Positions 1 through 7,647 of a DNA stretch of 64,000 bases are shown one piece after another (the stretch's first letter is position 1; every line of letters starts with the position of its first letter). The position numbers and the translations under genes are program-made. The DNA is from Flavobacterium sp. 123 (GTDB lineage Bacteria; Bacteroidota; Bacteroidia; Flavobacteriales; Flavobacteriaceae): the NCBI RefSeq assembly GCF_003634825.1, contig NZ_RBXD01000001.1:1200501-1264500 (forward strand), in the 5' to 3' direction. The notes beneath the pieces are model-generated. The model did no database searches, had not been told where the DNA came from, and saw only the letters and a list, made by a program, of their open reading frames with translations.

Positions 1-1
1 C

Positions 2-2095
2 AATCACAATATCAATGTAGCTTTAATAGGGAATCCAAATGTAGGGAAGACATCTGTATTCAACCAACTGACTGGTTTAAACCAACAAGTGGGAAATTAT
101 CCTGGAATTACTGTTGAAAAAAAGATTGGGTTTTGCAAATTACCTAACAATTACAAAGCTAACATTCTGGATTTACCCGGAACGTATAGTCTAAATGCCA
201 GTTCAATTGATGAAAATGTTGTCATTGAATTGTTATTGAATAAAAACGACAAATTATATCCTGACGTTGCTCTTGTTGTAACCGATGTAGAAAATTTGAA
301 ACGAAATTTACTGCTTTTTACACAAATAAAAGATTTAGAAATTCCAACTATATTAGTCATTAACATGGCTGATAGAATGAAGTACAAAGGGATTACGCTA
401 AACATTCCTTATCTTGAAGAACATCTAAAAACAAAAATTGCCCTAATAAGTTCTCGAAAAGGTTTTGGAATCGAAGAACTGAAAAAATTAATTGTTAGTT
501 ATAAAACAATACCTAGCGAGCCTTGCTTGAATGCTTCAAGTATTGATCCAGAATATTTCAATAATCTTCGTAAAACATTTCCGAACCAGCTCTTGTATAA
601 ATTATGGTTGGTGATCACTCAGGATGTTAATTTTCTAAACTTAGACCGTAACGAAATTCGAAATTCTTTTACAAGACCTCATTCTGATTTAAAGCGTTTA
701 CAACAAAAAGAAACCATCAAAAGATACCAATTTATCAATGATGTTTTGAAAGAAGGTTTAAAAATTGACACCTCAGTTGCTAGAGATTTTCGTTCTAAAC
801 TAGATCGCGTATTGACACATAAAGTGTGGGGATATGTCATTTTCTTTATCATATTATTTGGTATTTTTCAATCCATATTTGAATGGTCCAAAATTCCAAT
901 GGATTTTATCGATACCACTTTTGCTTCTTTGAGCGCTTTAGCTGGTGAAAAACTACCTGCAGGTGTTTTGACAAATTTAATTTCGCAGGGAATTATTCCA
1001 GGAATAGGAGGAATTTTAATTTTTATTCCACAAATTGCCTTTCTGTTTCTGTTTATTTCAGTGCTGGAAGAAAGTGGTTATATGAGTCGTGTCGTTTTTT
1101 TGATGGACAAGATTATGAGGAAATTTGGTTTATCCGGCAAAAGTATTGTACCCCTAATTTCAGGAACTGCTTGTGCCATTCCAGCTATTATGGCCACACG
1201 AAACATTGAAAACTGGAAAGAAAGACTCATTACAATATTAGTAACTCCATTTACAACTTGTTCTGCAAGGCTACCCGTTTACGCAATAATTATTGCATTA
1301 GTTATTCCAGATAATCGCATTTTTGGAATCATCAATATGCAAGGATTGACCTTAATGTTGTTGTATTTATTAGGTTTTGGAATGGCGATATTCTCCGCTT
1401 ATATTTTGAATAAAATTTTAAAAATAAAAGGCAAAACCTATTTTATTGTTGAAATGCCAAATTACAAATTGCCTATGTTCAAAAACGTAGCTATTAATGT
1501 AATTGAGAAAACCAAAGCATTTATTTTTGGCGCAGGAAAAATAATCTTAGCGATTTCAATCGTTTTGTGGTTCTTGGCATCCTATGGCCCTGGTGAAAAA
1601 TTCAAAAATGCAGAACAAATTATTGTTGAAAAACACGCCACAAATCCTATTCCTGCTTCGCAATTACAAAACGAAATTGCCTCTCAAAAATTAGAGAATT
1701 CATACATTGGTTTAATGGGTAAAACTATTGAACCTGTCATTTCGCCTTTGGGTTACGATTGGAAAATTGGTATTGCCATTATCAGTTCCTTTGCTGCCAG
1801 AGAAGTTTTTGTAGGAACACTTGCAACCATTTACAGCGTAGGAGATAGTGACAATGAAAATACAATTAAGAATAAAATGCAGGCAGAAATAAATCCAGAA
1901 ACGGGCCAAAAAATATTCAATTTTGCCTCAGGAATATCCTTGCTTTTGTTTTATGCATTTGCCATGCAATGCGCCAGTACACTTGCCATAACAAGAAAAG
2001 AAACCAATACTTGGAAATGGCCATTAGGGCAACTCATTTTTATGAGTGGTTTAGCATATGCTGTGGCTTTAATAGCATATCAAATTCTAAAATAG
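2..2095 (+). CDS. feoB: Ferrous iron transport protein B, 5' end cut by window
   Basis: FeoB is the inner-membrane ferrous iron permease with an N-terminal GTPase domain. The open frame runs from the first bases of the window, so the true start lies just outside. G1 (GNPNVGKTS) is visible at about residues 10-18, upstream of the first in-frame GTG at 89. G3 is DLPGTYSL and G4 is NMAD. The C-terminal half holds two Gate regions, with the family signature around GTACAIPAIMATR and a second around SSFAAREVFVGT, among about eight membrane segments. About 697 residues are visible, close to full length. It is followed 6 bp later by a Cys-rich companion gene and then a convergent DtxR-type regulator, consistent with an iron-regulated unit. 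FeoA, if present, is upstream of the window. Confidence 0.96.
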   Translation, partial: NHNINVALIGNPNVGKTSVFNQLTGLNQQVGNYPGITVEKKIGFCKLPNNYKANILDLPGTYSLNASSIDENVVIELLLNKNDKLYPDVALVVTDVENLKRNLLLFTQIKDLEIPTILVINMADRMKYKGITLNIPYLEEHLKTKIALISSRKGFGIEELKKLIVSYKTIPSEPCLNASSIDPEYFNNLRKTFPNQLLYKLWLVITQDVNFLNLDRNEIRNSFTRPHSDLKRLQQKETIKRYQFINDVLKEGLKIDTSVARDFRSKLDRVLTHKVWGYVIFFIILFGIFQSIFEWSKIPMDFIDTTFASLSALAGEKLPAGVLTNLISQGIIPGIGGILIFIPQIAFLFLFISVLEESGYMSRVVFLMDKIMRKFGLSGKSIVPLISGTACAIPAIMATRNIENWKERLITILVTPFTTCSARLPVYAIIIALVIPDNRIFGIINMQGLTLMLLYLLGFGMAIFSAYILNKILKIKGKTYFIVEMPNYKLPMFKNVAINVIEKTKAFIFGAGKIILAISIVLWFLASYGPGEKFKNAEQIIVEKHATNPIPASQLQNEIASQKLENSYIGLMGKTIEPVISPLGYDWKIGIAIISSFAAREVFVGTLATIYSVGDSDNENTIKNKMQAEINPETGQKIFNFASGISLLLFYAFAMQCASTLAITRKETNTWKWPLGQLIFMSGLAYAVALIAYQILK

Positions 2096-2101
2096 AACAT
2101 T

Positions 2102-2227
2102 ATGATTCAGGAAATTTTAGCTTTTGCAGCGCTTGTAATTGCTCTTGCTTTTTTGATTCGAAAATTCTTTTTTAAAAAGAAAAAATCGAATAAAAATTGT
2201 GGCGGAGATGATTGTGGATGTAACTAA
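2102..2227 (+). CDS. FeoB-associated Cys-rich small membrane protein
   Basis: A 41-residue ORF starts 6 bp after feoB. It begins MIQEILAFAALVIALAFLI (one membrane span), then a basic stretch (FFFKKKKSNK), then a Cys/Gly/Asp tail in which Cys residues occur as CGGDDCGC. This one-span, Cys-tailed design immediately after feoB matches the FeoB-associated Cys-rich membrane protein family. The family is proposed to help FeoB in iron uptake, possibly by handling Fe(II) at the cytoplasmic face, but its role is not firmly established. Its TAA stop overlaps the TAG stop of the convergent regulator gene (shared bases 2225-2226). Assignment rests on position and composition. Confidence 0.85.
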   Translation: MIQEILAFAALVIALAFLIRKFFFKKKKSNKNCGGDDCGCN

Positions 2228-2877
2228 ATCATTTTCACAAAAAGATTACTTGCAATTTTATTAGAAATCGTTAATTCGTTTCCATTTACCTTTATTTTTA
2301 AAGATAAATCGAAGGTTTCTTTTGCGACAATTTGAATTTTTGAACCCAAAGCAATTTCTTGCTTATCTAGATATTTTAAAAATTCCGAAGAAGTATCTTT
2401 TACTCCTACACACATTCCCGTTTGATTCTCTGAAAGTTCAGAAAGCAATTGTTTTTCAATTTTAATAATTTGCCCATTCGCATCGGGAATTGGATCACCG
2501 TGCGGATCTTCGGTTGGATTTCCTAAAAAATCATCTAATCTGTTGATGAGTTGTTCAGATTTGATATGTTCTAATTGTTCCGCAATATCATGCACCTCAT
2601 CCCAAGAAAAATCTAATTTCTCTACTAAGAAAACTTCCCACAAACGGTGTTTTCGCACAATCATTTTAGCACTTAACTTTCCTTTTTCCGTAAGGGAAAC
2701 TCCTTGGTATTTTTTATAATTTACTAAATGTTTTTCCGCAAGCTTTTTGAGCATATCTGTCACTGAAGATGCTTTGGTTTCCATCATTTCTGCAATTGCA
2801 TTAGTGCTCACTTCGGTGTCCAAAAGTGTTGTAAGATGGTAAATCGTTTTAAGATAATTTTCTTCTGAAAAAGTCAT
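2224..2877 (-). CDS. DtxR/MntR-family metal-dependent transcriptional regulator
   Basis: A 217-residue member of the iron/manganese-dependent repressor family. The N-terminal winged helix covers about residues 1-62 (recognition region around ETKASSVTDMLKKL). The metal-binding and dimerisation domain follows, with the typical HRLWEVFL, an HD/E-rich helix (EVHDIAEQLEHI) and the PHGDPIP motif. A C-terminal SH3/FeoA-like domain covers about 145-217. Members bind DNA when loaded with Fe(II) or Mn(II) and repress uptake genes. It lies between feoB and an Nramp transporter gene and reads the same way as the latter, so both transporters are likely targets. Which metal it senses cannot be read from sequence. 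Confidence 0.9.
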   Translation of the reverse strand: MTFSEENYLKTIYHLTTLLDTEVSTNAIAEMMETKASSVTDMLKKLAEKHLVNYKKYQGVSLTEKGKLSAKMIVRKHRLWEVFLVEKLDFSWDEVHDIAEQLEHIKSEQLINRLDDFLGNPTEDPHGDPIPDANGQIIKIEKQLLSELSENQTGMCVGVKDTSSEFLKYLDKQEIALGSKIQIVAKETFDLSLKIKVNGNELTISNKIASNLFVKMI

Positions 2878-2920
2878 TCTTTTTGAGTTTGCGGATTAGT
2901 GATTGTGATGGCGGATTTTC

Positions 2921-3001
2921 TAGCCCCGATAGCAGTGAAAATCCTTTTATTTTTTTTCTTCAAAAAATAAAAGATTGCAACGTATAGCGGGAAGAAGCTC
3001 C
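2921..3001 (-). repeat. Structured 3' element, copy A (after mntH)
   Basis: This is one of three copies of a dispersed element. On the minus strand it begins GGAGCT 29 nt after the mntH stop and ends GGGGCTA 43 nt before the regulator start. Between conserved flanks lies a perfect 12-bp stem (2944-2955 with 2962-2973, CTTTTATTTTTT paired with AAAAAATAAAAG) around a 6-nt loop. The flanks can form an outer helix, AGC/GCU plus CCCG/CGGG. The other copies have CCTG/CAGG at that place, a compensatory change. No coding potential is seen. It could act as a terminator, an mRNA-end stabiliser or an attenuator between the two genes. Confidence 0.75.
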
Positions 3002-3030
3002 TCCTTATGCTTCTATTTATGAGAACTTAT

Positions 3031-4902
3031 TTAGTTTTTTACAATTAATAAGGGTATCGAAATTTTATGACGTAATTTATCAACGGTAGTTCCAAAAAGC
3101 AAATCTTTCATCCCAGTATGACCATGAGTTCCCATGACTAAAATATCAAAATCTCCTTTATTTACAATTTTTGGAATGACTTTGTTGGGCTTCCCAAAAC
3201 CGAGTTGTATTTTGACATTAAAGCCTTTTTCGCGGAACATTTCTTTGTATTCCAACAAGAGTTTTTCGTCAATTGTGGTTTCATGATCGTCCACATGTTT
3301 ACCATACATCATGGCGCCTACGGTTTCTACAACATGAATCAAAGTGTATTTTGCTTCCATTCCGCCTAGGTTAAAAGCGCTGTTTATTGCCGCTTCATCA
3401 GCAAAAGAAAAATCTACAGAAATAGCAATATTTTTTTTGGCATGTGACGCTGCTTCGGAAAATTTCAAAACCATATGGTGCGGAGAATGATTTTGTATGT
3501 CCAATTTTGCTTTTACAATAAACGGTTTGAATACTATATAAAGTAATAGAAAAAGGAATCCTAAAGCTAGTGGCACTACCGTTAACCATAAAACTATAGG
3601 GTGATTTGACGTTTCAAGCCAACCTTTTATTTCTGCAAAAACCAATCTTGCATTAAGTGTAACAATAATAATAGCAATTATCCAAGCGGCAACCTGAGTG
3701 AGTTTACTGATATGATATCCTTTCATTTTTGACTTATCGCTCACAAAATGAATTAAAGGAATAATTGCAAATCCTAGTTGCAAACTCAAAATTACCTGAC
3801 TCAAAATCAATAATTTTCCTGTTATGCTTTCGCCATAAATAAGAATCACAATCACTGCTGGCACAATAGCAATCAATCGAGTTATTATTCGTCTAACCCA
3901 AGGTTGAATTCGTAGATTCAGATATCCTTCCATTACAATTTGCCCAGCTAAAGTACCTGTAATTGTGGAGCTTTGTCCAGCTGCAATCAAAGCAACTGCA
4001 AATAAAATAGGTGCCCATTGTGTTCCCAAAAGGGGTTGCAAAAATTGATGTGCATCTTGAATTTCAGCTACTTCAAACATACCGTTTTTATAAAATGTGG
4101 CTGCCGCCAAAATTAAAATAGCAGCATTTACAAAAAAAGCCATATTTAAAGCTATAGTCGAATCTATAAAATTATATTTTAATGCTTGTTTGATTCCCTC
4201 ATCGGTTCTGGGGAATTTTCGGGTTTGCACCAAAGAAGAATGTAAGTATAAATTGTGAGGCATTACTGTAGCACCTATAATTCCTATGGCAATATAAAGC
4301 GCAGCTTCATTTGGCATCGATGGAATCAATCCATAAATTACTTTATTAAGTTCTGGTTCTGCAAAAATCATTTCAAAAATAAAAGAGAACCCAATAATCG
4401 CTACCAACACAATTATAAAGGCTTCCATTTTTCGAATGCCTTTATTAATTAGAAAAAGTAATAAAAAAGTATCCAAAACCGTAATCAGCACGCCTTCTAT
4501 CAACGGAATATCAAACAATAAATTAATTCCAATTGCCATTCCTAAAACCTCTGCCAAATCACAGGCGGCAATAGCAATTTCTGCCAGAAAATAAAGAATG
4601 TAATTGATAAACGGAGAGTAAGTTTCGCGGGAAGCTTGAGCTAAATCACGCTGAGTGACAATTCCTAACCTAGCGCTTAAACTTTGTAAAAGCAAAGCCA
4701 TTATATTGCTCATTAATAAAACCCAAAGCAAAGCATACCCAAACTGACTTCCACCTGCAATATCTGTAGCCCAGTTTCCTGGATCCATATAACCAACACT
4801 TACTAAATAGGCAGGTCCAAAAAAGGCTAATATTTTCCTGAAAACAGATTTTTTATTTTGTGTAGATACCGACTGATTTACTTCTTCTAAAGATTTACTC
4901 AT
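3031..4902 (-). CDS. mntH: Nramp divalent metal transporter fused to a UspA domain
   Basis: The first ~440 residues are an Nramp (MntH) proton-coupled Mn(II)/Fe(II) importer. The metal-site motifs DPGN (TM1, in YMDPGNWATDIAGG) and MPHN (TM6, in MPHNLYLHSSLVQTR) are both intact, and there are about eleven membrane spans. After a last span (VVPLALGFLFLLLYIVF) the protein continues with ~150 residues of a universal stress protein domain, ending GTHGHTG...LLFGTTVDKL, the nucleotide-binding loop of the UspA family. At 623 residues it is about 200 longer than a stand-alone MntH, and no frameshift separates the parts. It is transcribed towards the DtxR-type regulator, so metal-dependent repression is likely. 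What the Usp domain senses is unknown. Confidence 0.95.
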   Translation of the reverse strand: MSKSLEEVNQSVSTQNKKSVFRKILAFFGPAYLVSVGYMDPGNWATDIAGGSQFGYALLWVLLMSNIMALLLQSLSARLGIVTQRDLAQASRETYSPFINYILYFLAEIAIAACDLAEVLGMAIGINLLFDIPLIEGVLITVLDTFLLLFLINKGIRKMEAFIIVLVAIIGFSFIFEMIFAEPELNKVIYGLIPSMPNEAALYIAIGIIGATVMPHNLYLHSSLVQTRKFPRTDEGIKQALKYNFIDSTIALNMAFFVNAAILILAAATFYKNGMFEVAEIQDAHQFLQPLLGTQWAPILFAVALIAAGQSSTITGTLAGQIVMEGYLNLRIQPWVRRIITRLIAIVPAVIVILIYGESITGKLLILSQVILSLQLGFAIIPLIHFVSDKSKMKGYHISKLTQVAAWIIAIIIVTLNARLVFAEIKGWLETSNHPIVLWLTVVPLALGFLFLLLYIVFKPFIVKAKLDIQNHSPHHMVLKFSEAASHAKKNIAISVDFSFADEAAINSAFNLGGMEAKYTLIHVVETVGAMMYGKHVDDHETTIDEKLLLEYKEMFREKGFNVKIQLGFGKPNKVIPKIVNKGDFDILVMGTHGHTGMKDLLFGTTVDKLRHKISIPLLIVKN

Positions 4903-4924
4903 GATTGAAATTCAATTACTAAAG

Positions 4925-4932
4925 CAAATATA
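4925..4932 (-). promoter_or_regulatory. Candidate -7 box of mntH
   Basis: The minus strand reads TATATTTG, an exact match to the Bacteroidota TAnnTTTG element, 22 bp before the mntH start. No clear TTG -33 element lies at the right distance, so the call is tentative. Confidence 0.4.
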
Positions 4933-4963
4933 TGTAAAAAACTTTTATTTGAGTAATTATTTT

Positions 4964-4979
4964 TTTAGTTTTGTCTAAA
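4964..4979. promoter_or_regulatory. Candidate operator dyad between mntH and the divergent outer-membrane gene
   Basis: TTTAGTTTTGTCTAAA is a perfect 5-bp inverted repeat (TTTAG/CTAAA) with a 6-nt spacer. It lies about 60 bp upstream of mntH and 21 bp upstream of the gene at 5001. TTAG/CTAA half-sites are typical of DtxR/MntR-family operators, and such a regulator is encoded nearby. The short arms could occur by chance in AT-rich DNA. Confidence 0.35.
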
Positions 4980-5000
4980 TTTTATTTTAATTCATCCTAA

Positions 5001-5756
5001 ATGAAAAATATTTTAGCCCCAGTTTGCTTTTCATTAGTTTTGGCGAATTACTCATTCTCGCAAAATTTACCGGCAATTCAAACAGACAGACCTGATCAAA
5101 CAGAATGTCCTTTTATAACCCCAACTAATTATATTCAACTCGAGAATGGATTTATATATGAAAAGTCAGTAGAACACTCCAAAAAAATCATTGCTCCTAC
5201 CGTATTAACTAAATTTGGGATTAATGATTCATTTGAGCTCCGATTAATTACTGAATTCAATATAGAATCCAATGATTCCAAAACCATTTCAGGAATTATC
5301 CCAATTGCAATAGGATTTAAAACCAAACTATTAGAAGAAAAAGGAATTATTCCAACAACATCTTTTATAGGTCATTTACACTTTCCGAAAATAGCTTCCC
5401 CAACATATAAAGCAAATTTTTATGCTCCTGCATTTCGATTTACTATGCAACACACTTTAAGCAACAAACAAACATTAAGTTATAATCTAGGTGCTGAATG
5501 GGATGGCGAAACTGCAAAAACAACATTAATTTATACCTTAACAACAGGGTATTCATTTACAGAAAAAATGAGTGCCTACATTGAATTGTACGGCTTTATA
5601 CCACAAACAGAAACTCCGGATCACCGGTTTGATGCCGGGATTGTTTATTTACTAAATCCAAATCATCAGTTAGACATTTCATCAGGAATCTGGCAAACTC
5701 AAAAGTCTTTAACATATTTTATTTCGTTTGGTTATTCATTCCGATTCAAAATCTAA
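5001..5756 (+). CDS. Outer-membrane beta-barrel protein of the MetA-pathway phenol-degradation/transporter type
   Basis: A 251-residue exported protein. Residues 1-20 (MKNILAPVCFSLVLANYSFS) form a signal peptide ending before QNLPAIQTDRPDQTE. The TDRPDQTE start followed by alternating beta strands and an aromatic C-terminus (YFISFGYSFRFKI) is typical of the family annotated as transporter/phenol MetA degradation in Bacteroidota, which are predicted outer-membrane barrels of unknown substrate. It is divergent from mntH and shares its intergenic region, so a link to metal uptake is possible but unproven. Confidence 0.75.
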   Translation: MKNILAPVCFSLVLANYSFSQNLPAIQTDRPDQTECPFITPTNYIQLENGFIYEKSVEHSKKIIAPTVLTKFGINDSFELRLITEFNIESNDSKTISGIIPIAIGFKTKLLEEKGIIPTTSFIGHLHFPKIASPTYKANFYAPAFRFTMQHTLSNKQTLSYNLGAEWDGETAKTTLIYTLTTGYSFTEKMSAYIELYGFIPQTETPDHRFDAGIVYLLNPNHQLDISSGIWQTQKSLTYFISFGYSFRFKI

Positions 5757-5779
5757 TCTAATTTTATTTATAAATTAGT

Positions 5780-5787
5780 TACTTTTG
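5780..5787 (+). promoter_or_regulatory. Candidate -7 box of crtY
   Basis: TACTTTTG matches TAnnTTTG exactly and lies 21 bp before the lycopene cyclase start. No clear TTG is seen 17-23 nt upstream. Only 52 bp separate this gene from the preceding stop, yet a separate promoter looks likely. Confidence 0.4.
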
Positions 5788-5808
5788 GGAAGCATTTTTT
5801 AACCAAAT

Positions 5809-6960
5809 ATGAAACAATACGATTACATTTTCACGGGTGCCGGTTTATCCGCTTTGATGACCGTATATAAAATGGCGCAATCCGGTCAATTCAAGGATAA
5901 AACCATTTTGCTATTGGATGAAAATGCAAAAAAAACCAATGACAGAACTTGGTGTTTTTGGACCAAGAAAAAAGGAATCTGGAAGAACATTATTTCTAAA
6001 ACTTGGGACTCCGCCTTATTTGCTAATCAAGATTTTGAACGCGATTTAGATTTAAATCCCTATCAATACCATATGGTTAAAGGCTTGGATTTTTATACTC
6101 AAGTTTTTGATGTGATTTCAAAAGAAAAAAACATCCATTTTTTAAATCAAAAGGTAACGGATATTGAGGAATCGGAAACCATAATTATGGTACAAACCGA
6201 AACCGAATCGTTCTCTTGTAGCAAACTTTTCAATAGTATTTATACTAAAAGCAAGATGGATAATCAAACCGATTATCCTGTATTGCAACAGCATTTTATA
6301 GGCTGGTTTGTCAAAAGTGAACAAGCCGTTTTCAATCCAGAACAGGCAACTTTTATGGATTTTTCGGTAGCCCAAAAAGGAAATACGCGCTTTATGTACG
6401 TTTTACCAACAGCTACAACCGAAGCATTATTAGAATACACCTTGTTTTCGCATACGCTTTTAACCAAAGAAGAATACGAAACCGAAATTGAAAACTATAT
6501 CCAAAAACTCGGAATTTCACACTATGAAATCGTCGAAAAAGAGCATGGAAGCATCCCAATGACTTGCTATCCTTTTTGGAAACAAAACACTAAAAACGTA
6601 ATCAATATAGGCAGTGCTGGCGGATGGACCAAAGCAAGTACAGGCTATACATTCAAAAATTCTGATAAAAAATCGAGCGAATTAGTGGCTTTTCTTCAAA
6701 GAGAAACCAACTTTACAAAATTCCATAAACGAAATAAATTTTGGTTTTATGATTTGTTGTTGTTAGACATTCTGGACCGAAAAAATGAATTAGGTTCTTC
6801 TATATTTTCTTCGATGTTCAAAAAAGGAAACCCAACTTTGATATTCAAATTTCTGGATGAAGAAACCTCTCTATTTGAAGACATTCAGGTAATTTTGAAA
6901 TGTCCAAAAGGGCCTTTTATCCAAGCATTGTTTCGTGCTATTTTCAAATTCAAGAATTAA
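5809..6960 (+). CDS. crtY: Lycopene beta-cyclase family flavoprotein
   Basis: A 383-residue CrtY-type cyclase, expected to turn lycopene into beta-carotene on the way to zeaxanthin-type yellow pigments of flavobacteria. The N-terminus has a dinucleotide-binding fold (YDYIFTGAGLSALMTVY, then LLLDE). The family motif DRTWCFW lies at about residues 46-52, and a second conserved region reads GSIPMTCYPF...NVINIGSAGGWTKASTGYTF, typical of the FAD-binding C-terminal part. Length is normal for bacterial CrtY. No other carotenoid gene is adjacent, so the rest of the pathway must be elsewhere in the genome. Confidence 0.93.
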   Translation: MKQYDYIFTGAGLSALMTVYKMAQSGQFKDKTILLLDENAKKTNDRTWCFWTKKKGIWKNIISKTWDSALFANQDFERDLDLNPYQYHMVKGLDFYTQVFDVISKEKNIHFLNQKVTDIEESETIIMVQTETESFSCSKLFNSIYTKSKMDNQTDYPVLQQHFIGWFVKSEQAVFNPEQATFMDFSVAQKGNTRFMYVLPTATTEALLEYTLFSHTLLTKEEYETEIENYIQKLGISHYEIVEKEHGSIPMTCYPFWKQNTKNVINIGSAGGWTKASTGYTFKNSDKKSSELVAFLQRETNFTKFHKRNKFWFYDLLLLDILDRKNELGSSIFSSMFKKGNPTLIFKFLDEETSLFEDIQVILKCPKGPFIQALFRAIFKFKN

Positions 6961-7017
6961 CAATCAAACTATAACAAAACTTTATAATTCAACTTCTTTT
7001 CTTGAGCGTAAACTTTG

Positions 7018-7025
7018 TAACTTTG
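7018..7025 (+). promoter_or_regulatory. Candidate -7 box of the bacilliredoxin gene
   Basis: TAACTTTG fits TAnnTTTG and lies 36 bp before the start codon. A TTG at 7002-7004 is only 13 nt upstream, shorter than usual, so the promoter call is moderate. Confidence 0.4.
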
Positions 7026-7061
7026 CAACTTGAAATTATTATTTATTTAAAATAAAAAAAT

Positions 7062-7472
7062 ATGTATCCAGAAGAAATGGTAAAACCAATGCAAGCTGAA
7101 TTAACAGCAGCGGGTTTTCAAGATTTACATAGTGCTGAAGCAGTTAATCAAGCAATAACTGCAGAAGGTACAACATTAGTAGTGGTAAATTCAGTTTGTG
7201 GTTGTGCAGCAAGAAACGCACGTCCAGGAGCAAAATTGAGCTTAGAAGGTGCTAAAAAACCAGATCATTTAATCACTGTTTTTGCAGGTGTTGATAAGGA
7301 AGCTGTTGATGCAGCAAGACAACATATGTTCCCTTTTCCTCCATCATCGCCAAGTATGGCTTTGTTCAAAAACGGAGAATTAGTTCATATGTTAGAGCGT
7401 CACCACATTGAAGGTCGCCCAGCTGAATTAATCGCTGAGAACTTACAAGATGCTTTCAACGAATACTGCTAG
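7062..7472 (+). CDS. Bacilliredoxin, BrxA/BrxB (YphP/YqiW) family
   Basis: A 136-residue thioredoxin-fold protein. The family start [14 protein letters not shown] is intact, and the active site reads [14 protein letters not shown], a CGC motif at about residues 46-48. Further conserved blocks are [31 protein letters not shown] and a C-terminal Cys. Bacilliredoxins remove bacillithiol from modified proteins in Firmicutes, and homologues are common in Bacteroidota, some of which make bacillithiol. It stands alone between its own promoter and a strong terminator. The exact thiol partner in this organism is not shown by the sequence. Confidence 0.93.
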   Translation: MYPEEMVKPMQAELTAAGFQDLHSAEAVNQAITAEGTTLVVVNSVCGCAARNARPGAKLSLEGAKKPDHLITVFAGVDKEAVDAARQHMFPFPPSSPSMALFKNGELVHMLERHHIEGRPAELIAENLQDAFNEYC

Positions 7473-7507
7473 TTTTTAAACACTAGATATTCTTTAAAAA
7501 GATTTTT

Positions 7508-7565
7508 ACCGCAAATTCACAAATTACTTTTATCAATTTGTGAATTTGCGGTTTATTTTTTTTTT
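7508..7565 (+). terminator. Rho-independent terminator after the bacilliredoxin gene
   Basis: A perfect 18-bp inverted repeat (7508-7525 ACCGCAAATTCACAAATT with 7535-7552) encloses a 9-nt loop and is followed by a T-rich tract. The arms belong to a small family of related 18-mers that also forms the hairpin at 16435-16493. Confidence 0.85.
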
Positions 7566-7647
7566 AATCTGCGGTAAAATCCTAAATTTGCACTGAATTC
7601 TTCCATTTAGAACTCACAACATATTTTCTCACTTAAACGTTTATAGC

